DNA from: Galaxea fascicularis
Taxonomy: Eukaryota > Cnidaria > Anthozoa > Scleractinia > Euphylliidae
DNA: 64,000 nt
NCBI GenBank assembly: GCA_948470475.1
Contig: OX419336.1
Location: 35,410,876-35,474,875, forward strand
Direction: 5' to 3'
The notes below the pieces were generated by a model. The model made no database searches. It saw only the letters and a program-made list of their open reading frames with translations, and was not told the origin of the DNA. How positions within the stretch are numbered: the stretch's first letter is position 1; every line of letters starts with the position of its first letter. Of the stretch, positions 23,501-38,100 are shown piece by piece. The translations under genes and the position numbers were made by a program.

Positions 23501-25209
23501 TGAAATCAATTACCGCGAAAGTTATACTGAAGCGGGATTTAATTCCGGAATTTCATTTGCCTCTTTCCAACAATACACCCGGCTGTATAGAATCCAACTA
23601 CTTATAAATGACGTTTGCATATTTGTATTTTGTTTTCTTCTTGATTGTAAGACTGAAAGCAAAGTTATACTTTATTACCTCGGTCAAATTGAGATTTATT
23701 CCTCAAACAACATGCACATTTCGGTAATAAAATTGGGTTTGTTCTCTGGAAATCGGTTTTTAGTTGTTCGGTTGATATCACGACCATTGTTCACTTTGTT
23801 AGGTTCATCTGACGAATCTATTCCGGCATATATTTTCAATAATATCAAACCGTCTACTTTTCTTATCTTCATATTCACGGCACAAATATTAAATAAATGA
23901 ATAAAAATGCCGGCATGCCATTTTATATAGGCCAATAAAGGAAACCCAATGCAACATTTTGCGAACGACATAAAAAACACAAAGAATAACGTAACATGAA
24001 GTTTCTCCAAGAAAGTTTGTTCTCGGGTTTCACAGGGGAAACTATATAATGGTTGCTAATGGCTAAAATGCTAAGCCTTAGTTTCGTTGTCTGGTTTTAT
24101 CTCTGTGTATGTAAGCACATGCTTTATCATCTGACACATCAAACGTTAAGATCCTCACTTTTCAAGTGATCCGAAACATTTTGTAATACTGGCTCATTTT
24201 AGTGTTAGAGGTACAAGTCTGATTTTCAAATCCATTACTTCACATTTCCTCTAAGTACTCCTATCCAAAGCGAAATGCCTGCACGATATTGTTTAATTTG
24301 ACATTTGATGGTAATAACAAAAGCTAAGGGGACGCACCAGTTCATTGATTATGTTTGTTTAGCATCGTGAAGTCTCTCAAAGCATTAAAATAATTGTCAG
24401 TTTTCCCCCTCGCATCTGCAGATTCAAAAGACGCTTTGCGATCGTAAATTACTTGAAATCAATTTTAACTTCAAACATTTCACTGAAAAGGCTATCATTA
24501 TTTAAAAAGAAATCAAAAAAACTTTTTTCCCTCGTTTTACAGTTGTAAGTGTTAAATAATGAATTTAATTGCGTCGGATATTTATTCGACATGACAAAAT
24601 TAAAACCTTTCTTTCAAATATTCACTTCCCATAAACTGCGTATTTAATTAAACACGTAAAGAAAGCCAGTTTTTATTGACCGTAGTGTTTTGTGATATTA
24701 GGATGCGCAATTGAATTCTCTTCTGGAATTATAAACATCATTGTTTTTAACTGTCACATCTAAAGTTTTGATAGCACTAATTGACCAAAATTTCTCTCGA
24801 AAAAGCTCTAACGAGCACCATTTTCAGCTTGAGGATGTGTTGATGGGATAAATCAAGCAATTGAAATAGTACGCACCTTTAACCTGTTTTACCATAAAGA
24901 ATGCACTATTACTCTCTTCTCCGGATTTCAAAGGGGTTCCTTACCAGCATTGGTAATCTTCACCTCAGGTAAAAATGGAAATTCAAATCTAAACATAATT
25001 TGTGTTTAACTGTCAATCACGTTAAATGAACCTGTCTCTAAAAGAAAACAAAAAAGCTCCATGCAAAGCGGGAGCGGAACCAGACACTCCCCTAAAACAC
25101 TGGCTTTTTAAAAGGTCATTGAAACTCTCCGCCAGCTCACTTACTGTAAAGAAGGCCGGCCGAAATCATCAAACTTTGATCAAGCAAAAGAGAACCGAAA
25201 CGCCCAACA
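20539..25209. other. Intergenic region upstream of the homeobox gene
   Basis: AT-rich sequence without recognisable coding exons, RNA genes or full transposons. Several frames of 60-140 codons exist but none looks like a protein family. The 3' part must include the promoter and 5' UTR of the homeobox gene; an upstream ATG at 25026 in another frame overlaps its start codon region. Confidence 0.45.
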
Positions 25210-26873
25210 ATGTTCTTCTCACAAGACCCAATGCTGTTATATCAGCAGTCACCTTACATGCAAAGCCCATCACTGCCCCATAGTCCCCCAACTCGTCCAT
25301 CATTTTTGATCGATGATCTTTTGGTTAGAAGACAGTCACCTTATCTGGTACCAAAACAACCTCAAGACCACTCACACGAGCCTCAAATTCCTTCCAATAA
25401 AGGCAGCTCTTTTAAGTTTGGTATGCCGGGCATATTTTCAAGAAGCCGAGAAGAGCATTCACCTGTTTATCAAGGTAAAGATTTTTATCAATTTCGAACT
25501 TTTTAAGCAAAGCTTGTTTAGAGGGAGGGTCCCTTATATTCTCTCGTTGTCGAAGAAGTCTAAACCAGAGAAAGGCCACGTCATCTAGCCTTCCTTCGGG
25601 TAAGTTTGGTGGGATAGATCGTTGCTCAATTGAAAATTAAACCTAATAGAACCAATTTCGAGCCATTTATTACCATGTTAGGAGATGCGAACGAGTTTGA
25701 AGGAGGAAATCAAAGAAATTTGAGCCGATAATGACTTAAAAATTCGCAAATTCTGTAAACTGAAAGCAAATACTTCGCGAAATTTAATCTTCCTTTTCCT
25801 TTTCTTAATAAGCGCCGTTTTTGTCTGGAATTCTCTATTTTGTAATTACACTTTCACACTTTTAACGCTTTGTATTTATTATAGTACAAAAACTTTAAAT
25901 GGTTTCGGAAAGGTTCATTATCTTTCTCGAGTTGTGATAAACCGAATTCGATGAAACTGAGTATCAATCTTAGGGGATACCCTGTGCAATCTTTATTCAA
26001 TTGCGCTGATTTCAATTTGTCTTGAGTCGAAGTAAAATATAAAACTGGTTTCAAAGGAAAAACCGGTGAACAGCTCAAATATGAATATTCCGGAGTCATG
26101 TTTGTTTCATCACAAATATTACCTTTTATTGAATTTGACATTTTATTCACAGATACTTTAAGAAAATGAGCAGCATCTATACTTCAGTTTTCAGAAAACT
26201 GGTACTTTAATGCGAGCTCACGTGGAACTAATGTGCGCAGGTGGAAATAAATGATTTCTTATATAGTTTTTTCTTTTAAATGTACTGTGATGATGGCGTT
26301 ATAGCAACTAAGGAAATGGAAGAAATGCAAACATCATAATGTTACCTATTTATAATAGGATATCAGATTCAGAAGTACCACCTTTCCTTAAGTATGGTCT
26401 ACATTTTTCATATTTTTCCTTTCTCTTCGTCTGCCTCTCTTCACACATGGTTCTTCCTTCCCTCAGATCCCAGCCCTGAAGTTCTCAACTCTCTTCCGGT
26501 GTACTTTCGTCTTAAACCGACCATCAGAACACCAAGCGGTCGAAGATGTCGCAAATCTCGTACAGTGTTCACTGATCTCCAGTTACGCATTCTCGAGAAA
26601 ACGTTCTCGGAGCAGAAGTACCTGGATACCTCGAGCAGAGCTAAGCTGGCTCAAACGTTGGGCTTGAACGAGACGCAAGTGAAAACGTGGTTTCAGAATA
26701 GAAGAATGAAGTGGAAAAAAGATACGAAACAAAACAAGCAAGCGGACTGTGTTGAGGGTGAATCAGCAAAGGCAAGGGAACACAAGAATGCAGAGAGGAG
26801 AAGAAGTGGTGAAGCCATAGAAATGGAGTACCAGAATGACATGATAAAACGAGAGGGTGGGGAGCAGGCGTGA
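25210..26873 (+). CDS. NK-like homeodomain transcription factor, BARX/BSX type
   Basis: Two exons, 25210-25474 and 26467-26873, join in phase 1 through a GTAAAG donor and a CCTCAG acceptor to give 672 nt, 223 aa. Residues 30-38 (PSFLIDDLL) form an eh1-like Groucho-binding motif at the position seen in BSX and BARX proteins. The homeodomain spans about 116-175, with the helix-3 core [14 protein letters not shown]48, F49, Q50, N51 and R53 are present (W163, F164, Q165, N166 and R168), so DNA binding to TAAT-type sites is expected. The homeodomain reads closest to BARX and BSX of the NKL subclass; BarH is less likely because BarH has Y at homeodomain position 49. The C-terminal tail is charged and unlike known families. 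An upstream ORF starting at 25026 overlaps the start. Confidence 0.88.
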
Positions 26874-28093
26874 TTATAAGAGACTGAGCCGAGAAGGTGA
26901 TTATTAGAGACTGAGAAAAGGTTTATTTAAATGTGTATATACCATGTAAATTGTGTAATGGAGAGTACCCATGAGCCATGCATGGACAGCATTATCGATA
27001 AAACTGACGTCGTATGCATCTTGTTTTTTTGCACTTGTTTTAACTTGTAAAATAAGTCAGCTTTCATTTAGTGGTAAATATTTGATATTTCAGCACCTAA
27101 AAAACAACCTAGGACTGCAGTTTTGCCGGTAGTGATCACTTTTTCTAGATCAGTGTTTGCCAGTAAATGTTAATCGCTTCATCACCCTCTGAGACGCTTT
27201 AGATAAAAAAATGCTAGTAAAGTAACGAATCCAAAATCCATCGTTGGCTCAAACAAACATCTCTGTAATTATACTTTTGTGGATAAGCGTGAGTTCGCTA
27301 GCCGAGAATTCACCTGAAACTCCCAATGTTTCATGTGTGTTTTGTTTTTTAGAAAGGTAATGTATTATTAGATGAATTTTTAATTAGAATTATTTTGAAA
27401 CTCTGGCAATAACGCATTGCACATCTTTGATGAGTTTGCTCTTCGGAGTCACTATTTAAGCTAACTGGTAACAGCATTTTGCTCAATGATGAAAAACAAC
27501 CTTCATCACCGTGATCTGTTTAATTAAAAATAATTAAAATGGGCTATCTTTGTAGCTTGACAGTTAATGCGTTTTCAGTGGACTTTGACAAATTGAGGGG
27601 TCATTTGCGTCACAAAAATCAGAGTATTGGAGTCTAGAAGAAGGAAATGGAAGTTAACCAGGGTTCAAGTTATATAGGTTATCAAATAGATGAAACAGTT
27701 ATTTATCATTCTATCGTACAATAACCGCGATATAATTTAATATTTAATTTCTGTCCTCCTTATCTGATAGTTAAACCAACAAAATAAAAATTATCCAGAT
27801 GTGCGAGATTGTGCAACCGGGTTTTACCGGATAGAGCGCACTTGTACCCGTCTGAATAAAGATAGAAAGGAACAATTGCCGACTGGATCCTTGTATAAAT
27901 GCAAATGCAGCGTACGCCTTTTGCAACGATAAGTACATCATATAGAGCCATCCAAGAAGTCAATAAAATCCTTATCAGCTTTCAAATTAGTACCTTTACA
28001 ATGTGAAAAAGGTGATCTGTGCTAAATAAGAAACGGTAAGAGGCAAGACATATAGATAGGGTGTTACCTGATCTCAGTAGTAGATTAAAATTT
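26874..28093. other. 3' flank of the homeobox gene, no further genes seen
   Basis: Contains the 3' UTR of the homeobox gene. A GATAAA near 26997 is a possible weak polyadenylation signal. No coding exon or structured RNA is recognisable. Confidence 0.4.
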
Positions 28094-28456
28094 CTCTGCT
28101 AGCAGAGGCCTCTTTTCCTTGTAAGGTCGGGACATACTAGGCGACAAGTCGCTGCAACAAATCGCCTCGTGTGACGTGGTGAATTTTTGTGAAAATCATT
28201 GTCGCTGCGATCAGCTGCATGAATTCAAACCAGTTTGAATTCGCGCGACTAATCGCAGAGACAAAAACAGCGAAAGCAGCGTTGTCGCGACTGACTTGTT
28301 TTGCAGACAGTACACACGGAGTGACTTGTCGCAGAGACCTATCGCAGCGACTTGCCGCCTAGTGTTTCCCGACCTGTATTCAGCGTGTGGGAGAAAAGAG
28401 ACGTCTTTTTACTCCCGCACGCTGAACACAAGGAAAAGAGGCCCCTGCTAGCAGGG
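28094..28456. mobile_element. Nested pair of foldback MITEs
   Basis: Outer arms (AGGCCTCTTTTCCTTGT type) lie at 28094-28122 and, inverted, at 28427-28456. Inside them sits another element, 28125-28373, starting GGTCGGGACATACTAGGCGA and ending with its diverged inverse. A third hairpin (CAGCGTGTGGGAG with CTCCCGCACGCTG) lies at 28381-28424. The order shows that the inner element inserted into the outer one. Confidence 0.75.
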
Positions 28457-29139
28457 AAGATTAAATTACACCCCTCAAACAAGAGAATATCCAACTTCAG
28501 AATCATAGTTCCTTTCAATTCTCTCAGCCAGTTCATCTTCAGTTCAGTTTCGGTATGTATTTTACAGTAGCGATGGTCGCTCACAGTCCAAAAATCGCGA
28601 GAATCAAGAGATACATGTTGATGTCAGGGCTTAAAGGCCTTGGGTTAAGAAAGAGAGAACGAATTGATGTTAGGTCACGACGAGCAGCGGCCGTTTTTTC
28701 TTATTTCTTTTTTTTTTTCAGTTTTCTACGCTTTTTAACAGTATATGCGAAAGTAAAGAACACACAAGACAAATTTCGTTTTTCATTCATGTATTTTATG
28801 TGAGTTCACTTGCTTCAACAGCACGAGTTAAATTATTCTACGATTATTATTAAAATAGAAATTCCGACCAAGTGAGAGGTAAAACGTTAAATGCGATTGT
28901 GGCGAGTTAAGGAAATTCAGCTAGGAATTGACTTCAAACAAAATGTTTCGACGCAGAATTCCTCGAGACGCAAAGCGATAAAAAAAATACCTTTCACTCT
29001 GTGGCTTAAAAGAACTTTGCGGTGAGTAGAGTCTGAGACTACAATTGGCCACGGATTAGTTTCTACTTAAATTATTAATCACTGGATAATATGCATCATT
29101 TGCAAGACGCTGTTCGAGGCAGTAGGAGGACGTCCGCTT

Positions 29140-32100
29140 CTACACTTTATAACCAAATTCCTTGGCATCATCTTCAGTAAAATCACCGTAACGCCACAGG
29201 TTTAACTGTAAAAAAAGAAATAAAATGGGTTAAAAGCTGACTGCTTATCACCAGCTACGATTGAGGTATTACCTGGACAGTACGTGCCATCACAGGCTTT
29301 ATAATACGACCGTTGCATGTGGATGGTACTTTGCTGTTTACCATTGCAGGGTCCATGCATCTTTTATTGATAACAAGTTCAGTTTACCCATATTTTCTAT
29401 CTCGAGTTTTGTTGCAGATATGATTAAGTGGTAACAACATTTCGTGTCGTCCACTTCCGTTTAAAATCGGCGTGTCATCAACTCGTGGCTCTGCAGTTCA
29501 AACTTGCCCTCGTCAGTTGTCCAATGTTGTGTTTTCGTCACTATTCGTTTTTATTATCAATAATAAAGCAAAAGATCGTCCTTGTTGTTCGCCCCTACCC
29601 CCCGGTTTTCAAGCTGGATTAAGTAGATCGACAAGGATCGTATCGACAATTGGTTGAATCGGGGTCAGCATGTGGGCCACTGCGCACCTACCCCTCCCCT
29701 AACCCAACAAAGTTATAAGTCAACAAGTTAGTGTGGTGTTAATGTTGGTTTAGGGGAGGGGTAGGTGCGCAGTGGCCCAGATACTGACATTGATCCCAGT
29801 GGTCTTACCCTTGCTTTCCTTGCTGCATCCTGGGCCCTGCTATACTCTTCCATAAGCTTCTGCAGTCGCTTCTCTTTCCTCTTCTCAACGGTCACCAGGC
29901 CGTCTGTTACAAGAGCCTTGGCCACATCCTCTCCGTTCTCCTGAACTAATGTAACGTAATCCTACCAAGGCAAACGTACGCTTAAGTCAATGTTGTTTCA
30001 GCGAACTCTCTGGTCACCGAGTTTTGGACCGGATTGGACTGGATTCCCCAAAAAGCTGTTGTGTGCAAGGTTAATGTAAGAAGTGGTCTTCAGGGGACCA
30101 ATTAAATTCCAAACTTTAACTGACTACCACACGAACCAAAGAGGACTCATATTTTATTTGTTTAAACACTTGTTATTATTGGCAGCCAATAAGCTGATGT
30201 GGACCTGTTATCTTCTACATGACACACACAAAGACCAGACCAAAGAACCGGAAACTACGTCCCCTACTCTTAACGACCAGTGTGCGGGTACTTTAACATC
30301 CCAACAAGAGCGATTTACGTATCGTCCTTATCCGAGAAGACTCGGCGGTGCTGACGTGCGTTTCTCAAAACCCCCGAGACTTTTCGGGCCTATTGGGGTT
30401 GCCATAATTTCCTACTTATCTTAAAAACAAAGTCGTTTCCAGGCATGACATTTTGAAACAAATTTGCAATTTCGTATCTTAAAAAAGACCTCCTTTCTAG
30501 AATTAGCGGATTGCAGTTTTAGAAATAGCTTTTCGGTCCCGAAACGACGGTTTTTGGGACTTTCGAGAAACGCCCCCCTGATTGTTTGACCTGTTGAGTG
30601 AATGAATTCTTACATGTATACAGAGACGCTTGAGTTGTTCAGTTATCTGAGCAGTTTCGTTTTAATTATTCTGCATGGAGTATGTACTCGAATTAATCAC
30701 TTTGAGGTAACGTCAATGAAATGAGTAGGTAGCGCTTGCCGTAAGAGCACGAGGAGATCTAAGTCCTGGCTAAGTAAGCTCATGAGTCGATTTTCAGCCG
30801 TTGTCCGCGAAAAGAACCCGCGTACACCACTGCAGGAAAACGCGTCGAAGAGTCAAATAATGAGACCAGATACTCGAAACCAAATATTCATTCTAAACGT
30901 GCAAGTAGAAATTAAGAGGCAACCTTTACCTGGCTCAAAGCTTTGTACTCCACATTCAACATGAATTGTCTGTTCTAAAGAAGAAAGTGACAGAAAGTTA
31001 AAATGACGAACTTGATTGCAGCGAAGTCCACGTTAAGATTCGTCAGCCTGGCCAAAGTCACAGTAACAAAAAATGTATGGAACAGAACCCCGTTAAAACG
31101 AACCCAGGTATAACGAAATATCGTTATAACAACCGCCATCCAGGGCCGGGTTGTTCAAAGCCCGATTAAGCTAACCCAGGGTTAGCGAGAATTTTGATTT
31201 CAGTTTTGTATATTTTTGGTTAGGTAATTTGGTTATATTGTTTGCCCTGCAGTTTTGAGCTGTAGTAATCTCAAACTACACCAAAAAATGGTGGTGAAAA
31301 ACGTTGTCAAATAAGAAAACGTAATGCTTCAGTTAATGTTTAACCCTGGGTTAACGTTAACCGGCTTTCGAACAACCCAGCCCAGAAGCGCAGCCTCAAA
31401 AATCTTCCCAGAATTAAACGACTAAATGTCCGGCATCACGCGACTGAAGTTCAAGGAAAAACAGATCAGCGAAAGTAATATTTCAGATACTTACCAGGAC
31501 CAGATTCTTGAAAGCTTCCAATGCATCAGCAACTGCTTCCACCTTTAACAAACAAGAAATCCATTGGAGAGAAATTGTCGCAGAGAGCTCATTTTTCATC
31601 CTCATCCTCATCATTTCTTTATACACGATGAATCTCTTTGACCCTTAAGCTCTGACATCAACATGCATATTCTGTTTGACGATCATTTCCTTTATTCTCA
31701 TAACCTGTTCTCATAACCTGTTCTCATAACCTTCTCTTCTGGCCCCGGTTGTTCAAACGTTGGATAGCGCTATCCACCGGATAAATCACTATCCAGCGGA
31801 TAAGTAATGGGAAAGCTAATTGCACTATCCACTGGAAAGATATTTATCCGGTGGATAGCGCTATCCAGCCTTTGAACAACCGGGGCCTGGTGTGTACCAC
31901 TTCACTGAAGCTACAGATTAGCTGGGTGTCCTCAACCTTATGTCCAATCCACCATACTCATGTTCTTGCATTGTGCTTGTATTAGTCAATACCTCCTGAC
32001 TCCTGAGCACAAGAATAATACTTACAGTAAAAACAGAAACGCTACTTACATCACTTGGAAGTTCAATGAACGCCATATGATATTCATGAGCCTGTGGTGG

Positions 32101-35100
32101 AAAACTGAAGAAGAAATAAAGGCACAGATCAGCATAAATAGTTGTTGTGGAATTCTTTGGAGTTATATACATCCAATGAAATGTGCGATTTCCGATTTTT
32201 CCAACAAATGATAAAAATGCCGATACTTTTGTGAATACGTAAATTAATACATTTCCCCAGAACGTAGTTTCTAAACGCCTTTCACAAGCTTTACCTTTTT
32301 TGAGTTAACGAACAGTTAAAAAAATAAAGAAAATGTCCACCATAACTGGTTAGCTGTAGGTTACCTGTGAAAGGCTGAAGGAAGTGGACAAAGCTTTGTT
32401 ATCGGTAACACTTCTTTCTGCAAAGTAACAAAACACAAGGAAGGTGAATTCCACATAACCACAACCTATTATTTGATTATGAAATAGTTTGTCAAACAAA
32501 ACCTGCTGGTAGAATCAAACAAAGCAATCCTTACGTTTCCGTAATCGATGTAAAACACGTGAATTTCTTTGGGTGAAGCAACGCTCTCTACGCGCGCCCG
32601 GTACCTAGAGAAGACAGAACACACAAAAGCCAGTGACAACTCAGTACTTTGTCGTGTCTACTCTAAGTTGAATGCTGTAAAGAAGAGATTAAGGGCTCTT
32701 TGCCAGCGAAACGCTTCCGCGACACAAGAAACTACCCCCAGCCAAGGTGACACGCAACAAACATGGGAAACGACCATTAATAGAGCTCCTTCCGAATTCA
32801 GTGATCGCTTTGGTCACGCAGTACTCTCCAACTGTGCGCAAAGCGTGGCGTCGTGACGGTCTATCTGATTAAGAAGACGACGCATGTAAAACTAACAACG
32901 GACGTTACGTAGCCTAGTACGAGCAGTTTCACTACTAAATAATTCTCGGCGATAAGTGACTTTTTCCCGCCTCAGCTCGCGGTCGTCAGCCTCGCCGGCG
33001 ATGTGTCGCGCGAGAATGATTTAGTAGTGAGCCTGCTCGCAGGTTAGACGTTGAGCTGAAGGAGACTGACATACCAGTTATTATCCACAAACAAAGCTGC
33101 ACATAGATCTCCTTTTCTTGCCGTGTATGAACCAGGTAATGGTGGATCAGTACTCAGCTCTTTGTGAAGATCATCCATGAGTTTTTCCAGCTGGCCACCT
33201 GTGAAAAACAAGAGAAATAAAATTAACTCTCCACTTTTAACCCTTCACCTCCCAATCTGATTGTTAATTATCCTTTCTGGACGCAATATATTTCCTTGTA
33301 CATTAGTTAAGAGAATTTAGGGTTATATCAAGATAAAACCATCTGCCTGATAAGGTTGTCTATTCTTATTTCCTGTCTGTTGGCCAATATATTGATATTG
33401 AGAAGTTGTATGCTAATCACTGCTGGGTGTTAAAGGTTAAAAGGTAATACTCCTTATTTCAAAATGGCTCCCATTCTAATATTCTCTTGTTTTTATTCCA
33501 GTTAGGCCTTGTTGCCTAGTTCAGGGTAACATATTGTTTCGAATTTTGCTCTTGAGGAGCCAACAAGGGCTGATTTAAATAAAAACAAAATAATACGTAT
33601 TAGAATAGGAACCATTTTAAAATAAGGTGTTCGTATCATCATAGTTTTCTGAAACCGCTCACCTGATTCAACATGTTGCGCCCAAAATGAGAGACTCTGT
33701 TTAGTTTCTGTAACAACGACCTAAGACGAAGGAAGCCAAACAGATTACATGAAGTCAGGGAACAACAATTTGGCAGCTCATAAAAAGGCAAATCCACCTT
33801 CAAAGCTACATCAAATGTCAAGAAAAATAAACATACCTTCTTATAATTGCACTTTCTTTCCGTTTCCTCCACGACTACGATGTTCTTAGGTTCTTCATAA
33901 TTGGCCCATAACTGAAAAATATCAACAAACTAACTGATAAAATTGCCAAACCGACCACGCGCGCCAAGCCGCTGCTTTGATCAATTCAATTGCTTAGTTA
34001 ATAACAGGGACCGCGCGGGAGGTGGGGCCGAGGCGCCAGTCAGTAAACCAAAGCTATTCTAGAATGAACTTTCTTTGGATTCCCGGGTAGTCGTACCTTA
34101 AGTTTCTTAGATTTTGCCTGCTCTTCTGCCTGTATGAGCTGATGATAGAAACTGGAACGTTCAGCTGTGAAGTGGACTTGAGAGAGACCATCCTAGAAAC
34201 ACACACACACACAAAAACAACAATAATATTATGGAACCATTAAGAACACACGCACAAACAAGCATAGGTTTACGAATTTCCAGCAGAGTGATATCGAGAA
34301 AGAAAGAACTTGACTAAATCTCGTGTTGTGAGTTTTTGCTTTTACTAAACAAGCTTGAAGAAACATAACGGACAGTTCGCCAAGAACCAGCACCACCTGT
34401 CGTCTCTTGCCCGAAGCCTACCCCAGTGTTCACATTTGGTTCTTTACTCAGCTTTCACTCGCCCCAAAATATGCCACTCTCCAGGTTAAACACCATCGCG
34501 CCGCCACAAGAACAACAGTGGCCGTCGGCAATAATCCGTTTTAGACGGATAACCCGTTTTTAGTGTGAAAACGACCAATAATTAACAAGCAAAATTGCTT
34601 TTTTTTTTCGCAATTTACCTCAACCAATGCTACAGAGAGGTTGGTATTATCCACAAACACCCAGCCAATGAAGTTACCAGCCTTGTCTATTGCTTCGACT
34701 TCGACTTCAACCTGACAACGAAACAACCATACAAAAAGGATTACAGTTGCTTCCGAGAACTCGAACATTAAAGGGAAACGAGAAAAGGTTCGAGTTAGCG
34801 GGATTTCGACAAGTTATCGAGAGGAAAATTATAGAGAAAATGACCTGAAGGGAAAAACAGGTCACCTCGAGTTATCGAGGGTTCAAGTTATCGGAAGTCA
34901 ACTATCATGGGGGCTCATAAGTCGGTATAGTTGCGGTTTCAACCCCAACTTCGTGTAACTGAAAATAACCATAACGTAAGTTCGTGTCGATTGCAAACAG
35001 AGTATCAATGGATAGCCCTGTTCAATCCTTCACTTTCAACTCCAACCAGAGATTACTTCCAATGCTTTGGACTTCCAAGAGTGAACTGAAGATCACGCTT

Positions 35101-38100
35101 CTAGCTCTTACCTCTCTCTGCATACAAAGGTCTTTGGTGAAGCTCAACGCTTCGTCGCCATAAGGTTCGCCTTCCGTGGCAATGACACCTTGAGATGTGA
35201 CTATTCTGCCTGCGCGGGGACATGTGATGCCTGTAAAATAGACGCACCGAAGAAAAGGTTTTACTTCTTCGCGTGTTAAAATAGTCGCCTGATATTCCGT
35301 GTATTCTGTTAATCACTAAACGGAATGAAACTACTATAATGGCCAGAAGTTACGAAGGGAAGTTGATCTTAGCAGGCAAAAATTTAATCATGGGGTGATT
35401 AAAGTTGACCGTATCGCAAGGATGTTCCCAGGGCCAGCTTCTGATATTTTAGGGCGGTATAATTCGGCTAACCGGGGCAACTAAGGCTGTCGCTCATGCA
35501 AGGAATTCTTAGGATAACATCCATTCGGGAAAATCGAAATTAACCGACTTGACTTCTCATTCCGACAAACAAATATTTTGTTGAGCGGCGGCGGTCATAG
35601 TGACAAGAAGATTTCTGTTTTTTTTAATTTTTGTTTACTTCAATGTTATTTTGATTCGTTTCGTTTTATTTCAATACATTTTCTTTTGTATCTCTTTTGC
35701 TTTTTGGCCACCAAACGCCTCTGAAACTTGCCTCAAGATCAGCAAAACGTTTGAGATTTGGATTGAAAGCCGCACTTAGGTTGTGTAGACCAATCTAGCA
35801 ATACAAATCGATTACAGCGGGAAAATGGACGCCGGGTGAGTTCTAGGCTCCTTCGCAGCCGTCTTTCGGGATGTCACGCAACGCGCTCTTGCGGGGGAGC
35901 GTTGCATGACATCCCGAAAGACGGCTGCGAAGGAGACTAGGCGAGTTCTTACAATTAACCGACCATGGACAAGTTCAATTGACCAATTGTTTTTACACAT
36001 GAAGCTATAAGCAGCCGCTCACCTGCAACGAGGAAGGTTATAAGACATGTCTCCTTTGGTAGGTACAATCTTAGTCTTGAACCACTGGCAACAAACTGTG
36101 ATAGCGTAAAAACAACCGAAAGGCGAATCAGATTTTTATTCACTCGTCAGTTGATCTTGATCTTCGCCACCACATTTAAACTCAAAACGTTATTACTCAC
36201 TTCAACTATTGCTGAAGATCTTCCTGCTCGTTGTAAAAACGGTAAGAATTGCTTCGCCTTCGTTGGCTCCTAAAGAACAACCAATTTATTGTCAATTCGA
36301 AATTAAAATACGAGCTTTCAAAATACCATACTGTGATGTTCAAATGTACCTCGCTTGCTTAATGTTTTTTTCTTCCCAGAAAGTAAGAATGCATATTGGA
36401 TTGCATGAATCCAAGAGGTAATTTGCTAAAGAGCAACGAGATAAAATAACTAAATATGGACAACGCAAAGCAAACAAGAAACGCATGCGCACTGATCAAA
36501 GCATTGCCCACACGAACCTACCACGCAGTATCAAAGTGGAAAATGTTCACCCACAAAAAAGCCACTCTAACCTTACAGGGAAAACGAAAACTGCTAAACT
36601 CGAGCGTTACCTGCTAAATGGCAAAAACAAAAAAGGGCCTCAAGATACACGTTTTCCCAATTTCACATCTTTAAAAGTGGTGCCGTGTTTGTAAGTCATC
36701 CGTTCTACAGTGTACAAGGCCAAGGACCACAGTACCGCTCAAAATAAGTTGTATCGGTAACAATTCGCTTAACGTGCCAAGCTTCTTGCATTGAAGTGCA
36801 CCCAACCCCAAAATACTTTTTTCGCTAAAACAAATCTTTGCACCTGTTGGAAAAGCATCGCGCTGTTTTTTGTTCTTTTTTTGCCAACGGTTGGCTATTT
36901 ATAGGCTTCCAAACTTACGAAAAAATAAGCATCATTTGGTACATGACCGAGTGAGAAGGGGCGTGGGTTTATTCTTGAATTGACGTCACAAACTGATTTG
37001 CATCGCATTAAGTCTTTGTAAACATGTATGCAAAGAAGTTTTTGACGTCAATTCAAGAATAGACCCCCGCCCCTTCTCACTCGGTTATGTACCAAATGAT
37101 GGTTATTTTTTGTAAGTTTGGAAGCCTATAAATAGCCAACCGTTGGCAAAAAAGAACAAAAAACAGCGCAATGCTTTTCCAACAGGTGCAAAGATTTGTT
37201 TTAGCGAAAAAAGTATTTGGGGTTAGGTGCACTTTAATTTAGATGGGATGTTCTTGAAAACGGTATACACCAATGTCTAATAAAATTCAGTTTAAAGGCA
37301 AACTGTTTTCCTACGTAAGATTAATCAGACAAACGCTGTCCTTTCTCCCCTCACCCCACCCCTCAGTGACCCTTTGCTCCTCCACTCTCACGCAGTCCAG
37401 GTTGATCCTAGTCTAGAACACTATTCATTCATGACTAAGTGGCCCGAGTTCTGAAGCAGGCACCGCTGACTCACCCCTGATAGTTCAGCCACTCTGTGGA
37501 TGGGTGATTCTTTCTTGCTGTGTAACCCTTTTCCATTCTTTATAGCACGTGTCTCAGCCGCCAGCAAGTCGTCGTAACATGAAGACCGCTGATCATCATC
37601 TTGCCTGTGTCGTAACGCCGTCGCAAAGCCTTTGCTGATTAGAGCCTCTGCTATATTAATACCGCTGATAGTCACCGTTGCGCATGTCCGCTCTGGGAAT
37701 CCATCACTTGGAGGCTTGATGTAATCAATTTTTACATTAACCTACAAACAGGAAATTACGTTTTTAGGCTACAATACCGACATCCACTTCTAAAAGACAA
37801 TCCTCTCCTTGTTAGCTTGTACCTCAGCGGGCTTCTACATTTGCTTCCCGTTGCAAGCAGTACGAAGCAAATACCGTCCTACGATACGAAGCCAGCAAAC
37901 TTGTTAGCTTCCAACGAATATCCCATTAGCTCAGTTCCAGAACGCCAACCTGTGCCCATTGTAAGGATGAACTCATAACGGGGCCTGAAAACTTTCTTCA
38001 TAGTCCCGTTCCAGTAATGTGATGGAAAACATTACTTCATTGTGCTTACTCCTTTACAAAATGCCCCTCTATTTCTCCACAACAGCTCCTTGTGTTATTC

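Noticed and set aside
23469..24010. 143-codon plus and 104-codon minus frames upstream of the homeobox gene
   Set aside because: AT-rich hydrophobic translations overlapping on both strands without recognisable domains; likely chance.
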